DNA of 6,088 nucleotides from an uncultured Lachnospiraceae bacterium (GCA_902803305.1 CADCPL010000174.1:1-6088), one strand, 5' to 3'; shown: positions 1 through 6,088, numbered from the stretch's first letter. The notes: generated from the sequence alone by a model not told the origin. Made by a program: numbers and translations.

Positions 1-605
1 ACGACCGACAGCTGCTCTGAAAAACCTTTTGCCGTTTCCAAAAATGAAGAAGAAAATCTCTTCAACAGCTCTTCTTCATGCTCTTTGGCTATTATGCTCG
101 TACCTTCAAGACCTATCCATTTCGTAACTACAACGTCATCACCCGGTCTTGCTCCCGACGTTGTGACAATCTTATCTTTTTTTACCTTGCCTATTCCCGT
201 AGCAGTTATCACCGGCTGGTTTACGACATTTGTCACCTCGGTATGTCCGCCCACGGTCTCTATGTTAAGATCGGCACAAACCTCCTCAGCCTGCTGCATC
301 ATCTGACGAAGCTCTTCTTCCTCTGTTCCTTCGGGTAAAAGAACCGACAGCATCACTCCGACCACTTCGGCTCCGGAGGATGCTATATCATTTGCGGTCA
401 CATGAACCGCCAGGGCTCCTATATCATGACTGGTTCCGGTTATCGGATCCGTTGATGTTACGAATACCTCGTCATCGGCAAGCTTAATGGCTGCACAGTC
501 TTCCCCGACTCCGGCACCTATGATTATCTCGTCTCTCTTTGTTTTTATCTGTTTGATTATGGATCTCTTAAGTACGCTTTCCGGTACTTTTCCAACCTTT
601 AACAT
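1..605 (-). CDS. AIR synthase-related (PurM/HypE/ThiL-like) protein, C-terminus missing
   Basis: The frame starts with ATG at 605-603 and stays open to the left edge, giving the first 201 residues. Visible motifs fit the N-terminal half of the PurM-like ATP-binding superfamily: GEDCA at residues 34-38 (compare GDDCA in HypE), TDP at 52-54, HVTANDIASSGA at 68-79, GGHTEVT at 119-125 and RPGD at 153-156. The family (PurM, ThiL, SelD, HypE) binds ATP at a dimer interface through the acidic glycine loop. This protein is cytosolic, with no signal peptide. It is not PurM itself as far as can be seen, and no purine genes are near; the substrate is unknown. GGGGA at 616-612, 6 nt before the ATG, is the ribosome binding site. 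The start is 11 nt after the VanW stop, so the two are co-transcribed. Family call is secure; exact reaction is not. Confidence 0.9.
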   Translation of the reverse strand, partial: MLKVGKVPESVLKRSIIKQIKTKRDEIIIGAGVGEDCAAIKLADDEVFVTSTDPITGTSHDIGALAVHVTANDIASSGAEVVGVMLSVLLPEGTEEEELRQMMQQAEEVCADLNIETVGGHTEVTNVVNQPVITATGIGKVKKDKIVTTSGARPGDDVVVTKWIGLEGTSIIAKEHEEELLKRFSSSFLETAKGFSEQLSV

Positions 606-616
606 GCCAGTCCCCG

Positions 617-2233
617 TTACAGTCCGAATGCTGCCGCCGCTTCGGCTGCTGCCTGTGCTGCCGCATTCAGTTCTCCTACAGTTGCCTTCACCGCATCAAT
701 GCTGCCTGTCGCGATCGCTTCCTGTATCATCAGCTGCGCCGCAGGATTATCGGATGCGGTTCCGACAGTCGCAGTCCTCGGGGTCGGCAGATAAGTACTC
801 TTATTGATCTCGGTCCTCTCCGTTTCCTTGCCATCAACATAAACCACTTTCCATAATTTGCCCACATATCCCGTATGTGCGGACTGTGTGGAAATGGTTC
901 CGATGGGTGCTCCGGGATCGGCAATTATCTTATCTCCCTCGGGCTCCGTCTCGGAGATCTTTTCGCTCACATATTCAACCTTCCTGTTCGAGGGTCTCGT
1001 TTCCACACCGTAGATGTTGAATACTATCTGCTTATCATCTGTTGTATAGCCTTCTATATATATCGGATTTTCCGAATCATTCGTAAATTTGAAATCCTTG
1101 CTTGTGCCTGATATCGCAGCATCGCTGGACAGATCCACGTATGATACTATCATTGAGTGATTGTGGCGTTCATTGACCTGAAGTTCTGCGCGAAGCACCG
1201 CATTGTAAAGAGTGGAGCTGACCTGGCATATACCTCCGCCCAAACTCTCTACCACCATTCCGTTAAGATAAGACCCGGCAAGAAAATAGCCGTTCTCTTC
1301 CGTAAACGGGCTGACCGTGTTGTACATCGAAAATGATTCTCCGGGAAGAAGGACCGTTCCGTCAACAAGTCTCGTACCGTTCCTGACGTTTCCGGATCTG
1401 TCGGCGCTTGACGTCTTGAAGCTTGTCGTATAGGTACCGAGTACATCGTGTATCTTCTCGAGATCCTCAACGGTTGCCTTGGGAACATCCTCTATTATGC
1501 ACATATCTACCGTCATGTCATTTCCGTTGAAATTATCAAGAGCTGACATGATCCTTGATACCGATGCGTTAACATCTATCTTTTCGCCTTTTGTTCCGGG
1601 CGTGACCACAAAGCTTCCGTTCTGCTTGGACAGCTTGGCATCCTGTCCCTCAATGTCATGCAGTTTTCCCTGTTCACTGACGATGGAAGTGATTATGTCT
1701 TTGTCAAATTCCGGATTGATCGAATAAACCTTCTTCTCGTGTTCAAGGTCTTTTCTCTGTTTGTATCTGCTGACTATGTTACCGCTCCTGCCCACATACA
1801 GCGCATCCGCAACCGTATTGGTATCGTTCCAGTCAAGCCCTAGTTCAGCGGCCGTAACATTTACCTTATTGTCTCCTATCGAATTAAAGGTAATGTTCGC
1901 GCCGGACATGGACTTTACCTTGTCTCTTATCAGTTCTATCGCTTCATCATATGTCTTGCCCGACATGCTGATGTCATCAAAATAGATGCCTTCAAGAAAT
2001 ACTCCTGACAGATCTCTTTCTATGACAGGCTCGATGTTCATATCAAAAGACGCACCAAGCTCCGTATCCGGTCCGTTTTTGATCTTGTCAATGGCATCCT
2101 TTACAAGGCTGTTCGCTCCGGCAAATATATCCTCTCCGGAAAAAGCGTGTACCGGACTTACATCGGCAAGCATTAACACTTGGCCGATGCACAGGATCGA
2201 TATTATCTTTTTGACAAAAGCGCCTTTGTTCAT
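617..2233 (-). CDS. Exported VanW family protein with G5 domain
   Basis: Encodes 538 residues from the ATG at 2233. A signal peptide is clear: basic NKGAFVKK, a hydrophobic stretch, and SPVHA with likely cleavage after Ala30. Two YkuD-associated/PGBD-like segments follow (about 80-130 and 170-245). The VanW core is about 266-410, with GGGICQVSSTLYN at 332-344 and ERHNHS at 355-360. A G5-type domain is about 420-492 (EGDKII, WKVVYVDGKE, STYLPTPRTATVGT). An Ala-rich tail makes up the last 40 or so residues. VanW is named from vancomycin-resistance clusters, but most homologues are envelope proteins of unknown function; G5 domains are thought to bind surface polysaccharide or N-acetylglucosamine. 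A cell-wall role is inferred and no resistance genes are nearby. The frame is open up to a TTG at 2272, but that start lacks an SD, overlaps the small gene and would precede the signal peptide. AGAGGTG lies at 2252-2246, a rather long spacing. Confidence 0.93.
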   Translation of the reverse strand: MNKGAFVKKIISILCIGQVLMLADVSPVHAFSGEDIFAGANSLVKDAIDKIKNGPDTELGASFDMNIEPVIERDLSGVFLEGIYFDDISMSGKTYDEAIELIRDKVKSMSGANITFNSIGDNKVNVTAAELGLDWNDTNTVADALYVGRSGNIVSRYKQRKDLEHEKKVYSINPEFDKDIITSIVSEQGKLHDIEGQDAKLSKQNGSFVVTPGTKGEKIDVNASVSRIMSALDNFNGNDMTVDMCIIEDVPKATVEDLEKIHDVLGTYTTSFKTSSADRSGNVRNGTRLVDGTVLLPGESFSMYNTVSPFTEENGYFLAGSYLNGMVVESLGGGICQVSSTLYNAVLRAELQVNERHNHSMIVSYVDLSSDAAISGTSKDFKFTNDSENPIYIEGYTTDDKQIVFNIYGVETRPSNRKVEYVSEKISETEPEGDKIIADPGAPIGTISTQSAHTGYVGKLWKVVYVDGKETERTEINKSTYLPTPRTATVGTASDNPAAQLMIQEAIATGSIDAVKATVGELNAAAQAAAEAAAAFGL

Positions 2234-2245
2234 GACGATTTGACA

Positions 2246-2252
2246 CACCTCT
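2246..2252 (-). promoter_or_regulatory. Ribosome binding site of the VanW gene
   Basis: AGAGGTG on the minus strand lies 12 nt before the ATG at 2233. It is the only SD-like sequence in this stretch and supports that ATG over the in-frame TTG at 2272, which has nothing similar before it. The spacing is longer than ideal, so translation may depend partly on ribosomes finishing the small gene that ends at 2262. Confidence 0.5.
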
Positions 2253-2261
2253 GTGTTTTGA

Positions 2262-2369
2262 TTATGATACAAGAGCCAGTAACGTAGGAACTACCATGGC
2301 AAGGACAAGTATCACTATTATGACAGCAGATACTACCTGCTTTGTTTTTTTATTACGAAAGTTCATCAT
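2262..2369 (-). CDS. Small single-helix membrane protein (35 residues)
   Basis: ATG at 2369 (or the adjacent ATG at 2366) opens a 35-codon frame ending in TAA at 2264-2262. The peptide has a short basic N-terminus (NFRNKKTKQ, residues 3-11), then about 22 hydrophobic residues (VVSAVIIVILVLAMVVPTLL, 12-31), and ends ALVS. This is the form of a single-pass membrane peptide, probably N-in by the positive-inside rule. A GTGAGGT ribosome binding site at 2382-2376 sits at good spacing, and a strong promoter lies about 36 nt upstream of the start. VanW begins 28 nt after its stop, so it is the first gene of that operon. No function can be read from the sequence: it could be a leader that aids VanW expression, or a helper peptide in the membrane. 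It is not a signal peptide of VanW, since a stop separates them. It is short enough to be missed by automated annotation. Confidence 0.75.
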   Translation of the reverse strand: MMNFRNKKTKQVVSAVIIVILVLAMVVPTLLALVS

Positions 2370-2375
2370 AAACTG

Positions 2376-2382
2376 ACCTCAC
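2376..2382 (-). promoter_or_regulatory. Ribosome binding site of the 35-residue membrane peptide
   Basis: GTGAGGT on the minus strand; its GAGG core ends 7 nt before the ATG at 2369 and 10 nt before the second ATG at 2366. This canonical placement is a main reason to accept the small frame as a real gene. Confidence 0.7.
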
Positions 2383-2411
2383 AAACTGTTTCACCGATTA
2401 ATGATTAGGTA

Positions 2412-2440
2412 ATTATATATGATATCTCCGCTATTTACAA
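2412..2440 (-). promoter_or_regulatory. Sigma-A-type promoter for the small-peptide/VanW/AIR-synthase operon
   Basis: On the minus strand, TTGTAA (2440-2435, 4 of 6 matches to TTGACA) is followed by a 17-nt spacer and a perfect TATAAT (2417-2412). Transcription should start near 2405, leaving a leader of about 36 nt with the GAGG ribosome binding site before the ATG at 2369. The -35 box and most of the spacer lie inside the first codons of the plus-strand gene, and the -10 box ends just before that gene's ATG at 2419. Polymerase bound here would cover the plus-strand gene's start region. The prediction rests on consensus match and spacing only. Confidence 0.7.
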
Positions 2441-3186
2441 CCATTGTCATCGTCGCAGGATTTATTTTCGTATTCCTGAAAATGACTTCCCAAACCCCCG
2501 AAAACGGTATCAAAGGGTTTCTCGACAGGGAGCGAAAAGCAAATAACACGCTTAAGCAGCCTCTTGATGATCTTTCGTTCGTTTCGGTCCCGCTCGAACA
2601 GATCCCGATGCCGGAGCCCGCGGTAAACCTTAAATGCGCTTCTCTTGCAGAGGAACTTCGAACTCTTTCTGGTAAAAAGATAGTAAATCTGACCGGTATC
2701 TCCAATACCGATCTGAAGTTGTCGTATGGAGCAGCAAATCTCCCACTTCTTACCGAATACGACCAGAATTTCACTTCCCTGTGCAAGACCATCTATGATC
2801 TCGGATGTGAATATAAAAACGCCGGGCTCATAGAAGAGGCCATAGCCACTCTTAATGCCGGCGTGAACATCGGAACCGATATATCCGGTAACTATACCGA
2901 TCTGGCGCAGATGTACGCCGAAAAGGGATTGTTTGTCGAGATTCAGCGTCTTATCAACCGCGCTGATTCCATACGTTCTCTTACCAAAAACTCCACGATC
3001 TCAAAGCTCCAGAATATACTGGATGAGCATACTTCCTCTGTGATCAGGCTTTCCGACTCCGAGGAGCCTTCTTCTGAACCCTCCGGGACGTCTTCCGGAG
3101 AAAATCACACTCCCGACAGTATCCTGCCAGCTGACATTCTTGACATTTTGGAGACTGTGCCTTACACACAGTCCGACCAAAAGTGA
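2419..3186 (+). CDS. Membrane-anchored TPR-like protein of unknown function
   Basis: Encodes 255 residues. The N-terminus (about 4-20, PLFTTIVIVAGFIFVFL) is one membrane anchor with no obvious cleavage site. A charged linker follows (about 30-65, with FLDRERKANN and VPLEQIPMPEP). Residues 118-190 read as paired helices of the TPR kind (IYDLGCEYKNAGLIEEAIATL, then YTDLAQMYAEKGLFVEIQRLI), which would make this a protein-interaction scaffold. Residues 209-255 are rich in Ser, Glu and Pro and lie wholly within the antisense overlap with nth. The start ATG at 2419 has only a weak AGGT 8 nt ahead, but it places the anchor right at the N-terminus. The gene is monocistronic and opposite in strand to everything around it. 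Which side of the membrane the TPR part faces is not decided by the sequence. I recognise the general type but no named family. Confidence 0.85.
   Translation: MISPLFTTIVIVAGFIFVFLKMTSQTPENGIKGFLDRERKANNTLKQPLDDLSFVSVPLEQIPMPEPAVNLKCASLAEELRTLSGKKIVNLTGISNTDLKLSYGAANLPLLTEYDQNFTSLCKTIYDLGCEYKNAGLIEEAIATLNAGVNIGTDISGNYTDLAQMYAEKGLFVEIQRLINRADSIRSLTKNSTISKLQNILDEHTSSVIRLSDSEEPSSEPSGTSSGENHTPDSILPADILDILETVPYTQSDQK
3044..3186. other. Antisense overlap of nth and the TPR-like gene (143 bp)
   Basis: The last 47 codons of the plus-strand gene plus its stop lie on the reverse of the last codons of nth, from just before Cys188 to the stop. In this phase each plus-strand third base pairs with an nth second base, so the plus-strand protein has little freedom where nth is conserved. 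No terminator of the hairpin-plus-U-run type is visible for either gene in this stretch. Confidence 0.85.
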
Positions 3187-3727
3187 TGAACCACATATTG
3201 ATCAGTATCCAGTAATCCTTTGGCACGCGCTTCATCAGTTCGAATTCTATCTTTTCCGGGTCATCTTCTCCCGTCAGTCCCAGCCTTTTTGATATCCTCT
3301 TTACATGAGTATCAACGACTATGCTGTCGATACCGTATATATTTCCTCGTATCACATTTGCAGTCTTGCGCCCGACTCCGGGAAGCTGCGTCAATTCGTC
3401 AATATCGCTCGGAACCACGCCGCCGAACTCTCGTGTCAGCATCTTTGCACATGCGATTATGTTCTTTGCCTTACTGTGGTAAAACCCCGCCTGTTTTATA
3501 TCCTGCTCGAATTCGGAAATATCCGCACCCGCTATGTCCGCTATCGTTTTGTACTTGACGAACAGATCTTTTGTTATGATGTTGACCCTTGCATCGGTAC
3601 ACTGCGCGCTGAGGATCGTTGCGACAAGAAGCTGCCAGGGCTCTTCATAGTTCAGATAGCATCTGGTCTGTCTGCCGTACATCTTTTCAAATACATCAAG
3701 TATCTCCAGTGTTCGTTTTGACGCCAT
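3044..3727 (-). CDS. nth: Endonuclease III (DNA glycosylase/AP lyase)
   Basis: This 227-residue protein is a bifunctional base-excision repair enzyme: it removes oxidised pyrimidines and cleaves the abasic site by beta-elimination. The helix-hairpin-helix LPGVGRKTA (115-123) holds the catalytic Lys121, and VDTHVKR (138-144) holds the catalytic Asp139. Cys188, Cys195, Cys198 and Cys204 have the C-x6-C-x2-C-x5-C spacing of the 4Fe-4S cluster. All match E. coli Nth with an offset of one. After Cys204 there are 23 more residues, strongly basic (RKTSRRVQKKAPRSRKA), against about eight in E. coli; this tail and the whole cluster lie in the overlap with the plus-strand gene. The ATG at 3727 follows GAAGG with 8-nt spacing, and that SD sits in the last codons of the DUF5662 gene, which ends 5 nt upstream. 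The two are probably translationally coupled. Confidence 0.97.
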   Translation of the reverse strand: MASKRTLEILDVFEKMYGRQTRCYLNYEEPWQLLVATILSAQCTDARVNIITKDLFVKYKTIADIAGADISEFEQDIKQAGFYHSKAKNIIACAKMLTREFGGVVPSDIDELTQLPGVGRKTANVIRGNIYGIDSIVVDTHVKRISKRLGLTGEDDPEKIEFELMKRVPKDYWILINMWFITFGRTVCKAQSPKCQECQLAGYCRECDFLRKTSRRVQKKAPRSRKA

Positions 3728-3732
3728 TATCC

Positions 3733-4320
3733 TTACCTTCGGGACTGTATAAAAGATGCCAGTCTTGCTCCCGGATGGAACCTCAGTATCACGTTCCTGA
3801 TGTATGCTTCGGTCACATCAGGACCTTTTTCCGCAAGCATTTTAAGCAGGTGCTCAAGTTCTGTCCTTGTACTTTCCTCCATAAGGTTCGTATAGTCGCC
3901 CTTCCTGTAATACTGAAGCGGCATATCGCAAGTATAATGCCCCTTGTTGTATATGGCGGATGCTGCTACTCTGTCAACATACATCTCCACAAGATACTTC
4001 TTCGGCATCCTGGTCGGAACGATCACGTGTCCTTCGCCTTCCCTGTAGCCCGGCTTGTAATCGGTCCAATATTCATAGTGATGTTTGTTACGACCCTTGT
4101 GATGTATCCACGCCTGTGAATAGCCCTTTGCCTCACGCTCGGCATTGTTGGGACTCCTGTATCCCTGATAATATTTTACTCCCATAAGAAATTCGGAAGG
4201 ACTGTATTTACTCAGGTCATGCGTCAGTCCCTGCATATAAAGGCCAACACGGAAGCATCCCTGCCTGACCATTTTTCTGTGTTCTCTTACTGTCCGAAAA
4301 TGCTTAATGAACTTAAACAT
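3733..4320 (-). CDS. DUF5662 family protein
   Basis: The 195-residue protein is soluble, with no signal peptide or membrane segment. It carries the family hallmarks: HDLSKYSPSEF at 34-44, WIHHKGRNKHHYEYW at 71-85 and YVDRVAAS at 114-121. The spacing of His14, His34-Asp35, His73/His74, His80/His81 and Asp116 looks like a metal-binding site and recalls the H...HD...D order of HD-domain phosphohydrolases. That likeness is my inference; the family is of unknown function. ATG at 4320 follows an excellent GGAGG with 6-nt spacing and overlaps the transporter's last codons by 8 nt, while nth starts 5 nt after the stop. The gene therefore sits in the middle of a compact three-gene transcript, probably with coupled translation at both junctions. 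Confidence 0.88.
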   Translation of the reverse strand: MFKFIKHFRTVREHRKMVRQGCFRVGLYMQGLTHDLSKYSPSEFLMGVKYYQGYRSPNNAEREAKGYSQAWIHHKGRNKHHYEYWTDYKPGYREGEGHVIVPTRMPKKYLVEMYVDRVAASAIYNKGHYTCDMPLQYYRKGDYTNLMEESTRTELEHLLKMLAEKGPDVTEAYIRNVILRFHPGARLASFIQSRR

Positions 4321-6088
4321 CCTTCACCTCCACAGGTTCTTCTTTATCTATCACGGCAAGTCTTCCGTAATATACCTCGTGAGTCCTTTCATATTCCCTG
4401 TTGTAGTCCTCATTCTTGCCCTGATGGATCGACGCAGTATATGAATGCTTACTGTTCTCAACTTCTGAGCTGACTCTTGCAATTGTAGCAATACCTATGT
4501 TGGAACAGGTCTTTCCGATCCTCTCAACGTTCGTGAGTATATCTGAGAAGATCACGCCTCCACGTACCGTACACATCCCTTCACGCAGTCTTACCAGATG
4601 ATTGTCATGAAGGGTCGATACGATATCAAGAAGAACATCCACGCTCGGCTCGATATGATATGCCGCGCTGACATTTCTCTTCTCAAATGCCTTGGATGAA
4701 AAATCAATTATCTCACGTACAAGAGTTTCGGTAAGCCCTATCTCGTTAAGTGCCGTCTTGGAGAGCGAGATATTTTCTTCGTGTATGGTAGTTGCGGCAT
4801 CAGCCATCTTATCCGCATAGTCGCCGAGATGTTCGAATTCGGACACAAGCTTGTGATACTGCTTGAGTATCCTAAGATGAAGATCCTCACTCACATAAGG
4901 TGCAAGCTGTATCAGGTATTTATCCACACAGTCAGTCAGATAATCTATGTTCTCTTCCTCTTCATGGATCTCGTCAACGATCTTTTCATCATAATTCCTT
5001 ATGACGTTAAATGCCTTATCTATGTTGGCGGTTGCGGCATCGAACATTATCGTCAGCACATCATAACAGCTGCCGAATGCGATGGCGGGAGTCCTGAAGA
5101 ATACCGGGTTGAGCGCCGAAACTTTATCGGCGTATTTTCCGGAAGCGACTTTGTCGTCCCTTATGATCTTTTTGGAAACATTTTTGAGAAGTCCTCCCGT
5201 AGGAAGGAGTATGAGCGCACATGCCGCATTAAATATCGTGTTTGCGTCCGCAATGCTGCCCGACCTCATGGTCATATCCCACAATCCGTCTATTACTCCG
5301 AGATTCTTCAGAAGTGTCACGACAACAAGCACCAGAACTGTCTTGAACAGATTGTAGATTATGTTCAGAAGTCCTACTCTCTTGGAATCGGCCTTGGCTC
5401 CGATTGCACACACGATACCCGTGGTAAGACAGTCTCCAAGGTATACACCGACAATAACGACATATACGACCTTGAACGGGATCGTTCCGGCCTGCGAGAA
5501 CGCCTGCAGCATACCGATGGTAGCCGAAGAGCTCTGGAGTACGAATGCTATGAGCGCTCCGGTAAAATAACTGAGAAACGGATTATTGCCCATGTTCTCG
5601 AACAGTACATCAATTATGCCGCTCTCGGCAAAAGAACTGACCGCACTTGTCATGTTCATAAGTCCGGTAAAGAGTATACCGAACCCGATGGCTATGCTTC
5701 CGAAGACATCGGCCCTTTTAAACTTGAATCCCATGATAAGGATTATTCCGATAATGAGCGCCAGAGGCGCGAGAGTTGACGGTTGGAAGAACTGAAGAAA
5801 AGATCCTTTTTCCGCATTGATATCCATGAGCCTTATGATCTGTCCGGTAACGGTCGTACCTATGTTGGCACCGACAATTATACCGAATGACTGGTCAAAA
5901 GACAGTACACCTGCTGCGACAAGTCCCGACGTGATGACTATCGTAGCGGTTGAAGACTGGATCATGGCGGTTATGGCCACACCGAGAAAAAGAGCTTTGA
6001 CCGTATTATCGGTCATCTTTCCGATAACGATCTTAAGCGTTCCCGAAGAACTCTCCTTCAGGTTATTGCCCATAAGCCTCATTCCATA
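4313..6088 (-). CDS. Na/Pi cotransporter family protein with PhoU-like C-terminal domain, N-terminus missing
   Basis: The frame runs off the right edge; the last six bases still encode Tyr-Gly ahead of MRLMGNNLKESSSG, matching the usual YGM-LMG motif of the family, so only a short first helix is lost. Counting from the Met at 6082, the two inverted transport repeats show as IQSSTAT (41-47) with GANIGTT (71-77), and LQSSSAT (182-188) with the diverged GVYLGDCLTTG (212-222). About eight hydrophobic segments end near residue 300. Residues about 355-540 are charged and helical, of PhoU-like type (VSEFEHLGDYADKMADAA). The family carries sodium-coupled phosphate or related anions in the cytoplasmic membrane; the substrate here is unproven. 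In the second repeat Tyr replaces the usual Asn of GxNxG. The stop at 4313 lies inside the DUF5662 gene's start region (8-nt overlap). Confidence 0.95.
   Translation of the reverse strand, partial: YGMRLMGNNLKESSSGTLKIVIGKMTDNTVKALFLGVAITAMIQSSTATIVITSGLVAAGVLSFDQSFGIIVGANIGTTVTGQIIRLMDINAEKGSFLQFFQPSTLAPLALIIGIILIMGFKFKRADVFGSIAIGFGILFTGLMNMTSAVSSFAESGIIDVLFENMGNNPFLSYFTGALIAFVLQSSSATIGMLQAFSQAGTIPFKVVYVVIVGVYLGDCLTTGIVCAIGAKADSKRVGLLNIIYNLFKTVLVLVVVTLLKNLGVIDGLWDMTMRSGSIADANTIFNAACALILLPTGGLLKNVSKKIIRDDKVASGKYADKVSALNPVFFRTPAIAFGSCYDVLTIMFDAATANIDKAFNVIRNYDEKIVDEIHEEEENIDYLTDCVDKYLIQLAPYVSEDLHLRILKQYHKLVSEFEHLGDYADKMADAATTIHEENISLSKTALNEIGLTETLVREIIDFSSKAFEKRNVSAAYHIEPSVDVLLDIVSTLHDNHLVRLREGMCTVRGGVIFSDILTNVERIGKTCSNIGIATIARVSSEVENSKHSYTASIHQGKNEDYNREYERTHEVYYGRLAVIDKEEPVEVKDV
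4329..4333 (-). promoter_or_regulatory. Strong ribosome binding site of the DUF5662 gene inside the transporter gene
   Basis: GGAGG on the minus strand, lying in the transporter's last codons, is followed 4 to 8 nt later by the ATG at 4320 depending on which purines pair (context GGAGGTGAAGG). It is the best SD sequence in the window. Because it is translated as part of the transporter, ribosomes finishing that gene at 4313 would keep the site open and could restart at once. Confidence 0.65.

Noticed and set aside
617..2233. Vancomycin resistance cluster, suggested by the VanW name
   Set aside because: No vanR/S, vanH/A/X or similar gene is present, and VanW-domain envelope proteins are common in Clostridia without resistance.
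2234..2272. Longer VanW start at TTG 2272
   Set aside because: It would add 13 polar residues before the signal peptide, has no SD sequence, and overlaps the end of the small-peptide gene.
2373..2402. Plus-strand promoter CTGACC, 18-nt spacer, ATTAAT for the TPR-like gene
   Set aside because: Both boxes match only 4 of 6 and transcription would start about 10 nt before the ATG, too close for the weak AGGT site to work well. The true start is probably elsewhere in the small-peptide gene.
2391..2792. A 133-codon minus-strand frame opposite the TPR-like gene
   Set aside because: The peptide has no family features and would run over the promoter region; the plus-strand reading has a membrane anchor and TPR-like helices.
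3153..3173. Inverted repeat GACTGTG / CACAGTC with a 7-nt loop, as a terminator
   Set aside because: No U run follows on either strand, and the bases encode the conserved Cys188 region of Nth, so it is probably chance within coding sequence.
3619..4119. A 166-codon plus-strand frame opposite nth and DUF5662
   Set aside because: It spans the antisense of two well-recognised genes, is rich in Cys and His as antisense frames often are, and shows no domain.
4781..5779. A 332-codon open frame on the plus strand, antisense to the transporter
   Set aside because: Its codons are in exact register with the transporter codons, so it stays open simply because the transporter avoids TTA, CTA and TCA codons there. 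The product has no recognisable domain and no good ribosome binding site, while the minus-strand reading is a clear family match.

Overview
The window looks like an ordinary chromosomal stretch of a Firmicute, most likely a Clostridia of the Lachnospiraceae type. The grounds are purine-rich GGAGG/GAGG ribosome binding sites, moderate GC with frequent ATA codons, and the gene content: a VanW/G5 exported protein beside an AIR-synthase-like protein, endonuclease III, DUF5662 and a Na/Pi cotransporter with a PhoU-like tail. The genus cannot be fixed from sequence alone. There is no RNA gene, CRISPR array, insertion sequence, attachment site, origin or prophage signature.

Layout, in the direction of the minus strand: (1) A Na/Pi-cotransporter family gene enters from the right edge without its N-terminus. 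It overlaps a DUF5662 gene by 8 nt, and endonuclease III (nth) follows after 5 nt. These three are a tightly coupled co-directional block. (2) A plus-strand gene for a membrane-anchored, TPR-like protein runs into nth tail to tail, with a 143-bp antisense overlap. (3) Its start codon abuts a strong minus-strand sigma-A-type promoter. That promoter should drive a second minus-strand operon: a 35-residue single-helix membrane peptide, a secreted VanW/G5 protein, and an AIR-synthase-related (PurM/HypE-like) protein cut off at the left edge.

The genes do not form one obvious pathway. Phosphate or anion transport, DNA base excision repair and a putative metal-binding DUF5662 protein share one transcript. 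A small membrane peptide, an envelope protein and an ATP-binding enzyme homologue share the other. The plus-strand gene between the two blocks is opposed by transcription on both sides: its promoter region faces the VanW operon promoter and its 3' end lies inside nth.

I found no clearly new multi-gene system. The parts worth a second look are the small membrane peptide, the start-codon/promoter collision, the nth overlap in which both proteins carry unusual tails, the resulting noncontiguous-operon layout, and an HD-domain-like residue pattern in the DUF5662 protein.
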